From positions 1 through 64,000 of the forward strand of contig JACQQD010000009.1 of the NCBI GenBank assembly GCA_016207165.1: 64,000 nt of DNA. The letters run 5' to 3'. Every line of letters begins with the position of its first letter. Positions within the stretch are counted from its first letter, which is position 1. Below, piece by piece: positions 8,160 through 17,947 of the stretch. A program made the position numbers and the translations under genes. This stretch comes from Microcaldota archaeon (GTDB taxonomy: Archaea; Micrarchaeota; Micrarchaeia; Norongarragalinales; Norongarragalinaceae). Below the pieces are notes generated by a model that worked only from the letters and a program-made list of their open reading frames with translations, was not told the DNA's origin and made no database searches.

Positions 8160-11100
8160 ATGTCTGTCGAAGATTCAGTTCCGCTAAAATTTCCGCTAAA
8201 ATCGTTTTCTCTTCCGTGCGCCTTCTTGGCGATGCTTTTCATTTTGGTTTCCGTGCAAGCCGTTTCCATTGCACCGGGCGTCGGTTCCATCCCCGGAAAT
8301 CCAGACAGCATTCTCATCGCTGAAGTGTTTCCCGCTTACGCCACCACCCAGGCCAACGGCGTTCCCATCCAGACCGCCACCATCAATTTCACGGTCCAAG
8401 GCCGCGTGCTGAATGCCTCAAGCACGGCAAACGAGTTTCAAGCCGGTAGTGTCAACGTCACCGCCCGGGTGGAGTCAACCAACCGAAGTTTTTCCCAAGT
8501 GACTACGGCCACTGGCTTTAACTTCAACATCACGCTACCCCACCAGGAATCATCGAGCAACAACTCGCTTGGGTACCGCGTCTACGTCACCACCAACACC
8601 ACGAACCCCGCCCACAACAAGACGTTCAATTTGTTCCGCTCCAACGTCACCAACGTTACCCTTGCCTTCGTCAACTCCTTCCCCCCGTTTGCGACGGGCG
8701 TGAACTTCACCGTCAATGTGTCCTACTTCAACGGCACCACTCCTGTTGCCAACGGCAAACCCGAACTGCGCATCTTTAAAGTCAACGGCGTGCAGCAAGC
8801 CTGGACCCTGACGAACCTGTCGGACACCACCAACGCCCAAGGCGTCATCCAATACAACGTCACCATTCCCGCGGATGCTTCCGGACAGTATGGATTGGTG
8901 GTGGACCGCGGGGCCGGCTTCCTGGTGTTTGGAATCCGTTCCGCCTACACGATCGCCTTCCGAACCGAGAATCCCTCGGCATCGCGACGATCCGAATTCA
9001 CGACGACCCAACCCATCAACTTGGTGGTCGCCATCCGCTACTCCAACGGCACTCCCTACAACCTGGCTGCGGCCGACAACGCGTTTGCTCTGGTTACCTT
9101 GCCCAACGCCAGCCTCGTCAACGTTTCCCTCTCCGTGCTTAACGCCACGTCGCAACCGGGCGTGATGAATTCCACCTTCACTCAAACCGGGTTGACGGGA
9201 ACCTACAACGTCCGCGTCATGGTAACCGTTCAAGGCACGCTGTACGAAACGCAAGGATCATTTACAGTTAATCCCATGCGCGCCACCCTGCAGGCGGGTG
9301 CCGGCTTCTTCCGCGAATTCGGCGGTAAACGCATCATTCTGCCCAATTCCAGCGTGGACTTCACCATTTTGGCTTTGAACAATTCCGACGACACCCTGTT
9401 GCAAGGAAGCGTCAACGGCGGCATGAACGCCGTCAACTGCAGCCGAGGCAACTTGACGTTCGTCGGATTCACCAACGTGGTGACCGGCACCAACGCCACG
9501 AACTTCAGCCAGCTTCAGGCCGGCCAACCCCAGTTTGGCCAAGTCATCTTCACCCCAACTGTGAACGTGTGCAGTATGCGCATCAACGTTCCCAGCACCA
9601 CCGGCGTGTACCGGTTGGACGTCAACGTGACGGCTCCGGTGTCCATGGGTTCCCAGGTAGTGCCTGCATCGGCGTTGGTCCGCGTGGAAACCATCGTGTT
9701 GAACCTGCAACCCATCCAGGCCGCCGGAGGCTTTGACGGCGGCGAATTCTCTTTCCAGCTTCCGCCAGGCGAGAACGCCAGCTTCCAGTTGACGGCCTAC
9801 AACTTCAGTTCGGGAACTCAGTTCCCATCCGGCAACCTCCAAAACGTCACGGTCCTCAGCATTTCGCCAATGACGTTCACCGGCGGCATCGCGAATCCCT
9901 TCAACAACTTTTCCGCCAACGGAACCACGACGTGCCGGCCTTGCGGAGCAAAGCCCAACCCCGCGTTGCCCTTCTACGTGACGTACCCCGACGCCCAGAA
10001 TGGACGCGTGACCGTCACATTGCCCAACACCACGGGATTCTTCAAGGTCGCCGTGGAGTCCAACGTGTCCAACGAGTTCGTATCCGGTGAGACGTTCTTT
10101 GAAATGAAGACCGTCAACGGCTTCGCGCAACCCGGTTCCGGTGCTCCAGGCGGCGGACAGCAAGGCGGGCCCTCTTTCGGATTCGGGCAAGCCAGCTGTA
10201 GCCGTGGCAACGTCTCGTTCTCCGCAAACGTTTTTGACGTGAAAACGAACCAAGCCGCGCAAGGCGTCCGCATCAACTCCAACTTGTTGATGGCCATGGA
10301 GGAAAGCACTGGCCGCAACATCGCCAACGTGGTATCCGTGCCGATTGGAAACACGACGACTAGCACCGGCCAGGCCACGTTCAACCTGAGCATCAGCCAG
10401 AACCTCTCCGCCGGCTTTTACTTCATGTTGTTCAACGTTACGTACCAGGGCCGCGATGACAGCATCTTCGGCATGCTCAACTGCCAAGAGCAAGGCAGCC
10501 GCTTGGTCATAAGCCAGATGCCGTTCGGCCAATTCCGGCCCAACGTGCCCTTGGTTCTCAACTACAGCCAGATGTTCGCCATCGGGTCCAACGGGTCCTT
10601 CCAGCGCATTACCAACGGCACGCTGACGATCACCCGCATGCGGGGCTTCAACAACGATGTCGGCGGCGAATTCATTTTGGCTCCCAACGCCTCCCAGGGA
10701 CTCCAGCGCGTCAACATCACGGCTGGCACGGGCACCATCAGCCTGGTTCCCTCCAACTTCAGCTTGGCGGAGTGGCCGCAGGGTTTCCTCATGATGGAAG
10801 TCAACATCACCAACGGCTCCAACCCCGGACCAGCATTCAACCAGGGTCCATCTTGGATTGTCGGCGGAGGACATGACTCGTTTGCCGGCGGAGTCCAAAT
10901 CCGAGCCTACGAACTGTTTGTGTCCAGCCAACCGCCCCAAAACGGCATCGCCTTGGGCAGCAACATGTCGTTGTTGGTCAACGCCAGCACCAACGTGTCG
11001 GAAAGCGGCTCCAATTTCACCGTCGCATTCGCGCGGTTCGGCCGCGGCCCCAACACGCCGGCCGTCATCCGGAGCGCGACGCGCCTCATCGACGGCTGGA

Positions 11101-12527
11101 ACACGTCCGCGGACATCGGCTATGAGCAGTGGAACGTGACGTTTGCCGTTCCAGTGACTCTCAAGACGGGCGAAGCCATGGTGGAAATCACGTCGAACAA
11201 CTCGCAGGGCTTGCAGGCCAAGGCGCAGCTGTTCACCTTCATATCCGGTTTCACCGTGCAAAACCTGGCGCAAGACGACTTGTTCATGGAGGGCGTGCAA
11301 TGCCGGGCGTACGATGATGCGTCTGGCAATGACGTTTCCGGCAACGGCACTTTCCAGGGATGCGTGAACCCCTTCCAGGGCGGGACGTTTAACTACGTCA
11401 ACGGATCGCACATGAACCTGTCATTGCTGAACGCCACGTACAGCATCGCCAGCCGAAGCAACATCGTGTGCCTGAAACGTTCGTTTAACTTCACGCGCGG
11501 CGGCCAAGGCCCCATGGGCACCCCTGTCCTGTTCGAGCAAAACGGGACCATCATGGCCGTCATTGACAACACGACGCCGGGAGTCTACGACACGCTGGTG
11601 GTCAACACGTCCAACGGCACGCAGCAAATCATCTTCATCAACAACTTCACGTCGCAAAACCGCCGCATCCGCGGCAACACGACGTCGCCGTTCTCGGACT
11701 ACTACCTGTCCAATATTTTCCAGTGCGCGCACTTGGGCTTGGTCAACGGCAGCATTACTCCGGCGCAACCCGGACAACAGGGTTACGGTGGCCAAGGCGG
11801 TGAGCAGTCGTCGGGCGACAACTTCGTCAACGACGTGTTCTACGTGCCCTACCGCATCCAATACCAGAACAGTCCGGTGGTGGCCAACGTCACGCATGCC
11901 GGCTACGTCATCAAGACCGGCGACGGTCGGCCGGCTGGCGAATTGGCGGCCAACCTGCACACCACGACGGGCTCCCAGACGGATGTTAACGGCGTGGGCT
12001 TGGTGCGCGTGAACATCACGCAATCCAACCGGTACCAAGCGCTTTGGGACGTGAACACCACGGTGGGCGGCCAGAACGTGTCGGACCGCGCCAAGACCTT
12101 CGGCGACTCGTCGCAATTCGGTGGCGGCCAAGGCACCCGCATCGAGATTGTCGCCTTCCGCGCGTGCCGGACCTTCGCCAACGTGCCGGCGTTTGCCGTC
12201 GGCAACGAAAACGCTTCGTTCATGTGCACGGTGCGCGACAAGAGCTACAACCCCATTGTCGGCGCCAACCTGACGGTCAACCTGATCTCAGGTGGCTACT
12301 TCGGCCAGAGCGTGACTGTAGCCCGGTTGTACAACGCCACGACGGGCGTGATTGTGCCGCGCCTGAATTCCGACACCATGGATGTGAACGTCTTGTTCAC
12401 GCACCCCACCGGGTGGCCGTGCAACGAGGGATTCCGTTTGGAGGCCAACGTGACGAACGGAACCACGACCCAGTTGTTCGACGTCGGGTATGCGTACCGA
12501 AACTGCGGGTATGCGGGAGGGCCTTAA
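8160..12527 (+). CDS. giant secreted Asn/Thr-rich surface protein
   Basis: 1455 aa from ATG 8160, with GAGGGGTG upstream; in-frame ATGs at 8130 and 8139 are alternatives. A signal peptide of about 30 residues (core LPCAFLAMLFILVSV) begins the protein. The rest looks like repeated beta-sandwich domains, extremely rich in Asn, Thr, Gly and aromatic residues with dozens of N-x-S/T sequons, several Cys and two Gly/Gln linkers (GAPGGGQQGG and QPGQQGYGGQGG). There is no C-terminal anchor; it ends YRNCGYAGGP. Size, export signal and glycosylation potential suggest an S-layer-like or major envelope protein. It sits immediately before another surface-protein gene. No family assigned. Confidence 0.8.
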   Translation: MSVEDSVPLKFPLKSFSLPCAFLAMLFILVSVQAVSIAPGVGSIPGNPDSILIAEVFPAYATTQANGVPIQTATINFTVQGRVLNASSTANEFQAGSVNVTARVESTNRSFSQVTTATGFNFNITLPHQESSSNNSLGYRVYVTTNTTNPAHNKTFNLFRSNVTNVTLAFVNSFPPFATGVNFTVNVSYFNGTTPVANGKPELRIFKVNGVQQAWTLTNLSDTTNAQGVIQYNVTIPADASGQYGLVVDRGAGFLVFGIRSAYTIAFRTENPSASRRSEFTTTQPINLVVAIRYSNGTPYNLAAADNAFALVTLPNASLVNVSLSVLNATSQPGVMNSTFTQTGLTGTYNVRVMVTVQGTLYETQGSFTVNPMRATLQAGAGFFREFGGKRIILPNSSVDFTILALNNSDDTLLQGSVNGGMNAVNCSRGNLTFVGFTNVVTGTNATNFSQLQAGQPQFGQVIFTPTVNVCSMRINVPSTTGVYRLDVNVTAPVSMGSQVVPASALVRVETIVLNLQPIQAAGGFDGGEFSFQLPPGENASFQLTAYNFSSGTQFPSGNLQNVTVLSISPMTFTGGIANPFNNFSANGTTTCRPCGAKPNPALPFYVTYPDAQNGRVTVTLPNTTGFFKVAVESNVSNEFVSGETFFEMKTVNGFAQPGSGAPGGGQQGGPSFGFGQASCSRGNVSFSANVFDVKTNQAAQGVRINSNLLMAMEESTGRNIANVVSVPIGNTTTSTGQATFNLSISQNLSAGFYFMLFNVTYQGRDDSIFGMLNCQEQGSRLVISQMPFGQFRPNVPLVLNYSQMFAIGSNGSFQRITNGTLTITRMRGFNNDVGGEFILAPNASQGLQRVNITAGTGTISLVPSNFSLAEWPQGFLMMEVNITNGSNPGPAFNQGPSWIVGGGHDSFAGGVQIRAYELFVSSQPPQNGIALGSNMSLLVNASTNVSESGSNFTVAFARFGRGPNTPAVIRSATRLIDGWNTSADIGYEQWNVTFAVPVTLKTGEAMVEITSNNSQGLQAKAQLFTFISGFTVQNLAQDDLFMEGVQCRAYDDASGNDVSGNGTFQGCVNPFQGGTFNYVNGSHMNLSLLNATYSIASRSNIVCLKRSFNFTRGGQGPMGTPVLFEQNGTIMAVIDNTTPGVYDTLVVNTSNGTQQIIFINNFTSQNRRIRGNTTSPFSDYYLSNIFQCAHLGLVNGSITPAQPGQQGYGGQGGEQSSGDNFVNDVFYVPYRIQYQNSPVVANVTHAGYVIKTGDGRPAGELAANLHTTTGSQTDVNGVGLVRVNITQSNRYQALWDVNTTVGGQNVSDRAKTFGDSSQFGGGQGTRIEIVAFRACRTFANVPAFAVGNENASFMCTVRDKSYNPIVGANLTVNLISGGYFGQSVTVARLYNATTGVIVPRLNSDTMDVNVLFTHPTGWPCNEGFRLEANVTNGTTTQLFDVGYAYRNCGYAGGP

Positions 12528-12576
12528 TTTTTTTTTCGTTTGATTTTTCGTTCCTTGGGCAAAAAGGTGAGCACTC

Positions 12577-13932
12577 ATGATGATGGAAAAACGGCGCATG
12601 GCGCTTTGGATCGCGCTTTTGGTTTTGTTGACGCCTCTGGCGTTTGGCTTTACGGTCACGTCGGTGACCACGTCCGGCCCTAGCGCGTCGGTCACGACCG
12701 GCACGGATTCCACCATTCCCGCGGTGGTCACCGGCGACCAATCCGGCAACGTCAACCAAATCACGCTGACGGGCACCGGAAGAACCACGGGCACGGCGCT
12801 GACCATTACGGATCCGGCCAGCGGCTCGTTTACAGGCACGTCCATTACCACGTCGGGAACCACGGTCAACTTCGTGGTTTCGGCGGGTGTGGCCGACACG
12901 TACGACTACTCCGTCACGGCGACGTACGCCAGCGGCTCCACGTCGTCGACCACCGCGGCGTTGACTGTTGTCGCGCCCACGTCGTTGTCGGTGACGGGCA
13001 GCGTCAATTCCAGCAACAACGTGGTGGGTGATCGAGTCGCCTTGTCGGTGACGTTGTCCAATCCCTCTGCCACGCAGTCGGTGACTTCTTCGTATGCCTT
13101 GACTTTCCTGGACGCCAGCACGTTTACCGTGGTTTCAGGTGACTCCACTTCGGGAACCATTACCTTGGCGCCTTTAGGCACGTATACGTTCAATTACGTG
13201 TTGAGCGCCGCGACGGCGACTTCCGGCACCCAGATTCGCTTTGGCTTGGGTTCAAACACCGCCGCGTTCTCGCAGGCCATGACGACTTCGGCTCCCGCGT
13301 CCTCCGGCGCTCCGGCGCCAGCCGGTTCTGGAACTACGGCGACTCCCACTCCCAGCGCGTCGGCTTCCGCTGCCCCCACTTCGGCTCCTCCGTTATTGCC
13401 CGCGCCTGCCCCGAAAACCAAGACGGCGACAGGTGAGGAAGTCGTGGCCTCGGATTCCCGCTCCATTGGGTCATCCACGGCGGTGACGGGTAGCTTCGGC
13501 ACGTCGTCGGCGACTTTTGAAATCGTTTACCAGGCGCCGGAATCCGGTTTCGTCGGCGACTTGACGTACGCCATTCCCTTGGACTACGACGATTACCAGG
13601 CGGGTCTGGTGACGTTTGACCCTGAACCGTCTTTGGTGGTGCCCGGAAGCATCAAGGCCACGTGGCCGGTTTCGTTGGGTTCCAACCAGCAATTCACGGC
13701 GGTGGTTGACGTGGCCAAGGCGGTCTCCAACAGCGTGTTGGACGACTTCAAGGCGCCAAGCCTCGCGCCCAAATCCACGTCCACGCCGCGTCCGCTGGCG
13801 TCATCCGAGGCGCCCGCGTCCACTCCGGCTCCGGTTGCAACGGGAACGGATGCGACGTTGTGGTATGTTTTGGGTGCGTTGGTGCTTTTGGGTGCCGGGT
13901 ATTTCCTGCTGATGGGCGGCAAGAAGAAGTAG
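12577..13932 (+). CDS. membrane-anchored surface protein, paralogue of the 807-1952 product
   Basis: 451 aa. ATG 12577 or 12580 is preceded by AGGTGAG. A signal peptide (core MALWIALLVLLTPLAFG) leads into Thr/Ser-rich beta domains that read as tandem Ig-like units. A Pro/Ala/Thr stalk (about 245-275), a conserved C-terminal domain (about 295-405), a second stalk, one transmembrane helix and a GGKKK tail follow. The C-terminal domain, helix and tail are shared with the 807-1952 protein. The T-rich tract after the stop probably terminates transcription. Likely an envelope protein working with the giant protein encoded 49 nt upstream. Confidence 0.8.
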   Translation: MMMEKRRMALWIALLVLLTPLAFGFTVTSVTTSGPSASVTTGTDSTIPAVVTGDQSGNVNQITLTGTGRTTGTALTITDPASGSFTGTSITTSGTTVNFVVSAGVADTYDYSVTATYASGSTSSTTAALTVVAPTSLSVTGSVNSSNNVVGDRVALSVTLSNPSATQSVTSSYALTFLDASTFTVVSGDSTSGTITLAPLGTYTFNYVLSAATATSGTQIRFGLGSNTAAFSQAMTTSAPASSGAPAPAGSGTTATPTPSASASAAPTSAPPLLPAPAPKTKTATGEEVVASDSRSIGSSTAVTGSFGTSSATFEIVYQAPESGFVGDLTYAIPLDYDDYQAGLVTFDPEPSLVVPGSIKATWPVSLGSNQQFTAVVDVAKAVSNSVLDDFKAPSLAPKSTSTPRPLASSEAPASTPAPVATGTDATLWYVLGALVLLGAGYFLLMGGKKK

Positions 13933-13936
13933 TTTT

Positions 13937-14088
13937 CTTTCTGCCTTTCACTTTTTTTTCTCTTCCTTTTTTATTCTTCTTTCTTTCACCTCTTGTTTCG
14001 CGTCTGGGCGGTACGCCCTTTCGATGGGGGGGGTTCCCGCAACCCTCTTTAATGTCTGATTGTTCAACACCTTTTCGGGGTAAATGGC
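13937..14088 (+). promoter_or_regulatory. intergenic leader before thiE: T-rich terminator and two small hairpins
   Basis: A T/C-rich stretch (13937-13989) likely terminates the upstream gene. It is followed by two hairpins, GGGCG-GTA-CGCCC (14005-14017) and GGGTT-CCCGC-AACCC (14030-14044), about 45 nt before the thiE ATG. A TPP riboswitch was considered, but its conserved core elements are not visible. The hairpins could be part of a leader or a regulator-binding region. Confidence 0.35.
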
Positions 14089-14721
14089 ATGCGTGGGTGG
14101 GACGTGTACTTCATTACGGATTCCGTTTTGACGCGAAAGTCCGTGTTTGAGGATGCCGAGGCGGCGTTGGATGCCGGAGTCCGAGTCGTTCAGTACCGGG
14201 AAAAACAAAAGCCCGTGGATGTCATGGTGCGTGAAGCCCAACGGTTGCGGGAATTGTGCGAGGGACGGGCGGATTTCGTGGTGAACGACCACGTCGACGT
14301 GGCGGTGGCGGTTTTGGCGGATGGACTGCATTTGGGGCAGGAGGACTCCGCTTTGGAACACGCGCGACCGCGTTTTGACGGCTTCATTGGAGTCAGCACG
14401 CACAATGTAGCGCAAGCCTTGGCTGCCCAGGAGGCGGGTGCGGACTACATTGGAGTGGGGCCGGTGTACCCGACGACCACCAAACTCAGTTCGAATCCGC
14501 CTTTGGGTCTTGAGAATTTGGAACGCATCTGCAAAAACGAGCAAGTGCCCACCGTGGCCATTGGCGGCATCAATTTGGAGCGCATTTGGCAAGTGGCTCG
14601 CGCGGGCGCAACCAGCGTGGCCATGATTTCCGCGGTGGTCGGGTCAAATGACGTCAAAAAAACCCTGCTTGATGCCCGGAAATGCATGCAGGCCGTCCAA
14701 TCGGAGGTGCCGGTTCCATGA
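14089..14721 (+). CDS. thiE: thiamine phosphate synthase
   Basis: 210 aa TIM-barrel enzyme that joins HMP-pyrophosphate and the thiazole phosphate to give thiamine monophosphate. Family features visible: VQYREK near the N-terminus, a VNDHVDVA segment, [14 protein letters not shown], the GVGPVYPT phosphate-binding loop and AIGGI near the C-terminus. Length is typical. It is first of a three-gene thiamine operon, overlapping thiC by 4 nt. No ThiD, ThiN or thiazole-synthesis gene is in the window. Confidence 0.93.
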   Translation: MRGWDVYFITDSVLTRKSVFEDAEAALDAGVRVVQYREKQKPVDVMVREAQRLRELCEGRADFVVNDHVDVAVAVLADGLHLGQEDSALEHARPRFDGFIGVSTHNVAQALAAQEAGADYIGVGPVYPTTTKLSSNPPLGLENLERICKNEQVPTVAIGGINLERIWQVARAGATSVAMISAVVGSNDVKKTLLDARKCMQAVQSEVPVP

Positions 14722-16103
14722 CTACGCAAATGCAGTACGCCAAGCAAGGTGACATCACGGCTGAAATGAAGGCCGTCGCTCAAAAGGAACCCTTGTCCGC
14801 CGAGGCGTTGCGCGGCGAGATGGCCCGCGGCCGCGTCATCATTCCCGCCAACGTCCACCATTTACAGGGAAAATTGGTGCCCATCGGCATTGGGAAGGGG
14901 TTGACGACCAAGATCAACGCGAACATCGGCGCGTCACGCACCCGCGCGTCGAAGGAAGACGAATTGGAGAAAATCCGCGCGTGCATGAAGTACGGCGCGG
15001 ACACGGCCATGGATTTAAGCACTGGCGGCAATTTGGACGAGATTCGCCAAGCCATCATCGACGCATCCAGTATCCCCATTGGGACGGTGCCGACGTACCA
15101 GGTGGTGGAAGAGCACAAAACCATTGACGATTTGCAGCCCAGCCACTTTCTGGACGTCATAAAACGCCAAGCCAAGCAGGGCGTGGATTACATGACCATT
15201 CACGCCGGCATTCTCCAGAAGCATTTGCCGCTGACTTCCGGCCGCATCACGGGCGTGGTGTCCCGCGGCGGCGCCATCATGATGCGGTGGATGGCCGTGA
15301 ACGAAGAAGAAAACCCGTTGTACCAGGTTTTTGACGAGGTTTTGGACGTCTTCGTTGAACACGACGTGACGATGAGTTTGGGTGACAGCCTGAGGCCGGG
15401 TTGTTTGCATGACGCCACGGATGCCGCGCAAATCGAGGAACTCAAGACTCTCGGCGATTTGACGAAGCGTTGCTGGGAAAAAGACGTGCAAGTCATGGTG
15501 GAGGGACCCGGCCACATTCCCATGCACCAAATCCAGGAAAACGTGGCTTTACAAAAAAAATACTGTCACGAGGCGCCGTTTTACGTGTTGGGGCCACTGG
15601 TGACGGATATTTCGCCGGGCTACGACCACATTTATTCGGCCATCGGCGCGGCCATGGCCGGCTATTTTGGGGCGGACTACTTGTGTTACGTGACCCCCAA
15701 GGAGCACCTTGGTTTGCCCAACGCGTCCGACGTTCGGGAGGGCATCATCGCGTACAAGATTGCGGCGCACGCCGCCGACATCGCCAAAGGCATTCCGCAT
15801 GCGCGCGACCGCGATGACGAGTTGTCCAAGGCCAGGTACGCCATGAATTGGGAGAAGCAATTCGAGTTGTCGCTGGATCCGGAGCGCGCGCGGGAGTACC
15901 GGACTTCGGGCTTGTCTTCCGGGGCGGATTTCTGCAGCATGTGCGGGCCGGATTTTTGTTCCATGCGATTGGACCAAAAGACGCGGGGCCGGGAAACGTT
16001 CAACGAAAAGAAGACTGGTTCCAAGCGCTCTCACCGGTATGCCAAGGACGAAAACGACGGCGCTTTTGCGGACATCGCCACTACCTTTTTGAAATCCAAG
16101 TGA
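14718..16103 (+). CDS. thiC: phosphomethylpyrimidine synthase
   Basis: 461 aa radical-SAM-type enzyme converting aminoimidazole ribotide to HMP phosphate. The start is the ATG in an ATGA overlap with thiE. The family's EGPGHIPMH segment, the YDHI substrate region and the C-terminal cluster motif (CSMCGPDFC, about residues 412-420) are present. Thus both HMP synthesis and thiamine phosphate synthesis are encoded here. The short C-terminal form is usual in archaea and many bacteria. Confidence 0.96.
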   Translation: MTTQMQYAKQGDITAEMKAVAQKEPLSAEALRGEMARGRVIIPANVHHLQGKLVPIGIGKGLTTKINANIGASRTRASKEDELEKIRACMKYGADTAMDLSTGGNLDEIRQAIIDASSIPIGTVPTYQVVEEHKTIDDLQPSHFLDVIKRQAKQGVDYMTIHAGILQKHLPLTSGRITGVVSRGGAIMMRWMAVNEEENPLYQVFDEVLDVFVEHDVTMSLGDSLRPGCLHDATDAAQIEELKTLGDLTKRCWEKDVQVMVEGPGHIPMHQIQENVALQKKYCHEAPFYVLGPLVTDISPGYDHIYSAIGAAMAGYFGADYLCYVTPKEHLGLPNASDVREGIIAYKIAAHAADIAKGIPHARDRDDELSKARYAMNWEKQFELSLDPERAREYRTSGLSSGADFCSMCGPDFCSMRLDQKTRGRETFNEKKTGSKRSHRYAKDENDGAFADIATTFLKSK

Positions 16104-16113
16104 TTCCAAGGCA

Positions 16114-17064
16114 ATGGACGTCAAGGAATTGGGCGGCGAATTCGCGTTGATCGACCGCATTCGCCGCGCCCCCCAAAACAAGGACGTGGTGTGCGGCATC
16201 GGCGACGACGCGGCTGTTCTTTCTCTGGGCGGCGAGCGTTTCGTTGTCACTACCGACACCCTCGTGGAAAACGACCATTTTTCCATGGATTATTTTACGC
16301 CGAGGCAAGTGGGAGTCAAGGCCATGGAATCCAATTTGAGCGACGTGGCCGCCATGGGGGGAACGCCGTTGTACGCGTTGGTGGCGTTGGCGCTTCCCAA
16401 GAATATCTCCGTGGAGTGGGTGGATGGCTTTTACGAGGGCCTCTACGCGTCCGCATCACGAGCCGGGGTGGACGTGGTGGGCGGCGACACGACGCACTCC
16501 ACCAGCCAAATCATGGTGACGGTGACTTTGATTGGCAAAGCCGGGGACAACTTGTGCCTGCGTTCCAGCGCCAAAGCCGGCGACTTGGTTTTCGTCACCG
16601 GAAACCTGGGGGCGTCCACCGCCGGCTTGAAACTCTTCCAGAAAAAAGTGCCGGGATTTGATTTCGTCAAGCAAAAACACGCGGAACCCAAAAGCCGGTT
16701 GGACGTCTCCAGCCAAATCGCCCAATTCGCGCATGCGGTGGAGGACGTCTCGGATGGCTTGGCCTCGGAAATCCGAAACATCACTCGCGCGTCAGGCACC
16801 GGCGCCGTCATTGACGCGTCGGCGGTGCCCATTGACGTTCAAACCCGAAAAGCGGCCCAGGCGTTGGGTTCTGATGCATTGGAGTACGCGTTGTTTGGCG
16901 GCGAGGACTTCGAGTTGGTGTTCACCGTTTCGACCAGCGACCAAAAAAAGGCGGAGGCGTTGGGCACCTGCGTGGGCCGAATCATTCAAGGCGAAGGCGT
17001 TTCGCTTGAGAAAAACGGGGTCGCAACGCGTTTACAGCGGTTTGGTTACGACCACTTCGCCTGA
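16114..17064 (+). CDS. thiL: thiamine monophosphate kinase
   Basis: 316 aa, PurM/ThiL fold. It phosphorylates thiamine monophosphate to the cofactor thiamine pyrophosphate. Visible motifs: GIGDDAAV near residue 28, TDTLVENDHF, SNLSDVAAMGG, a GGDTTHS segment, and the C-terminal YALFGGEDFEL substrate loop. Ten nucleotides separate it from thiC. It is last in the thi operon and completes cofactor formation. Confidence 0.95.
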   Translation: MDVKELGGEFALIDRIRRAPQNKDVVCGIGDDAAVLSLGGERFVVTTDTLVENDHFSMDYFTPRQVGVKAMESNLSDVAAMGGTPLYALVALALPKNISVEWVDGFYEGLYASASRAGVDVVGGDTTHSTSQIMVTVTLIGKAGDNLCLRSSAKAGDLVFVTGNLGASTAGLKLFQKKVPGFDFVKQKHAEPKSRLDVSSQIAQFAHAVEDVSDGLASEIRNITRASGTGAVIDASAVPIDVQTRKAAQALGSDALEYALFGGEDFELVFTVSTSDQKKAEALGTCVGRIIQGEGVSLEKNGVATRLQRFGYDHFA

Positions 17065-17068
17065 AAAC

Positions 17069-17079
17069 CTTTTTAAGCC
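17069..17079 (+). promoter_or_regulatory. TATA-like box upstream of alba
   Basis: CTTTTTAAGCC just after the thiL stop matches an archaeal TATA/BRE-like box and would start transcription near 17100, leaving a leader of about 100 nt before the Alba ATG. Confidence 0.4.
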
Positions 17080-17203
17080 ACGGTTTTCCTTCTTTCATTC
17101 TCCATTGCACACCGAGCGTTGCCGTGTTTGCTTGTGGCAAACCCGGCTTCCAACCTGTGCCTTGCAATCTACGAAACCCAAACCAAGAGGTGCACGAAAA
17201 CAC

Positions 17204-17623
17204 ATGAACCCACACCCGCGACCCCAAGACGGAGTTGAAGAAATGCTTCCCGGCGAATCCGAGGAATCCGAATTGCTGGAGCCCGCCGGACAGAAAATCG
17301 AGGGCTTCGCCATCGAAGGCGCGCCCGCCCGAGAACAACGCAAGCCCCTGGAACTGCGGGACAACACGATTTTCGTCGGCAAGAAATCGGCGATGAGCTA
17401 CGTTCTTGCTGTAGTCGGCCAATTCAACAGCGGCAACAACGAAATCAAGCTCAAAGCCCGGGGCCGCGCCATTTCCAGGGCGGTTGACGTGTCGCAAATC
17501 ATCAAGACGCGGTTTGTGCCGAACTTGAAAATCGACTTGGTGGACATTTCCACCGAAGAGCTCATGTCCGAGGACGGCTCCAAGAGCCGGGTTTCAAGCC
17601 TAACGTTCAAGCTCTCCAAGTAA
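17204..17623 (+). CDS. alba: Alba chromatin protein with an acidic N-terminal extension
   Basis: 139 aa. ATG 17204 is preceded by AAGAGGTG. The C-terminal 90 residues are a standard Alba fold: IFVGKKSAMSYV with the Lys pair that contacts nucleic acid, an ARGRAISRAVD helix and a TFKLSK end. The first 50 residues form an acidic, Pro/Glu-rich, probably disordered extension (EEMLPGESEESELLEP) absent from typical 90-aa Alba proteins. Alba binds DNA and RNA as dimers and packages archaeal chromatin. The extension could tune DNA affinity or partner binding. Confidence 0.93.
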   Translation: MNPHPRPQDGVEEMLPGESEESELLEPAGQKIEGFAIEGAPAREQRKPLELRDNTIFVGKKSAMSYVLAVVGQFNSGNNEIKLKARGRAISRAVDVSQIIKTRFVPNLKIDLVDISTEELMSEDGSKSRVSSLTFKLSK

Positions 17624-17658
17624 TTGTTTGACGGCGGTTTTCCGCCTTTTTCCTTTTT

Positions 17659-17947
17659 TCAGATTTTTCCAAGGAGGTACAATAACGCCAGCGCCAGCCC
17701 CACGTATTTGGGTATTTTGTGCCAATCCGCCTGGGCGCCGAACCACTTGTCGTAACTTCTCGACTTGGGCTTGGAGTCAAACGGGTGAAACTCGCCGAAC
17801 TTGATTTTCAAGGCCAACCACGCATGCCGAATTTTTTTTACTCTTCACGCATTTCTGTTTTAAAACGCTTGCGCACGGGGTCCGTCAAGTCCACTAAAAC
17901 GAGTTTGACTCTGTGGTAGCCCGTGGGTTTTCCGCTGAATCGACCAG
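17659..17947 (-). pseudogene. possible frameshifted small gene or remnant next to tRNA-Val
   Basis: Two protein-like segments lie on the minus strand in different frames. The upstream one starts at the tRNA-Val 3' end without a start codon and ends EMREE-stop. The downstream one contains YDKWFGAQADWHKIP and ends in a hydrophobic helix (YVGLALALLYLLGKI). They meet at an eight-A run on the minus strand. This could be one small membrane protein broken by a frameshift or a homopolymer error, or chance. The stretch between alba and the tRNA holds no other gene. Confidence 0.3.

Noticed and set aside
9258-11411. A 717-codon open frame on the minus strand inside the giant surface protein gene
   Set aside because: It is the antisense shadow of a G+C-rich gene with strong third-position bias; the product is Arg/His/Val-rich without motifs, whereas the plus strand has a signal peptide, sequons and start signals.
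13990-14088. TPP riboswitch upstream of thiE
   Set aside because: The conserved riboswitch core segments are absent; only two short hairpins are seen.
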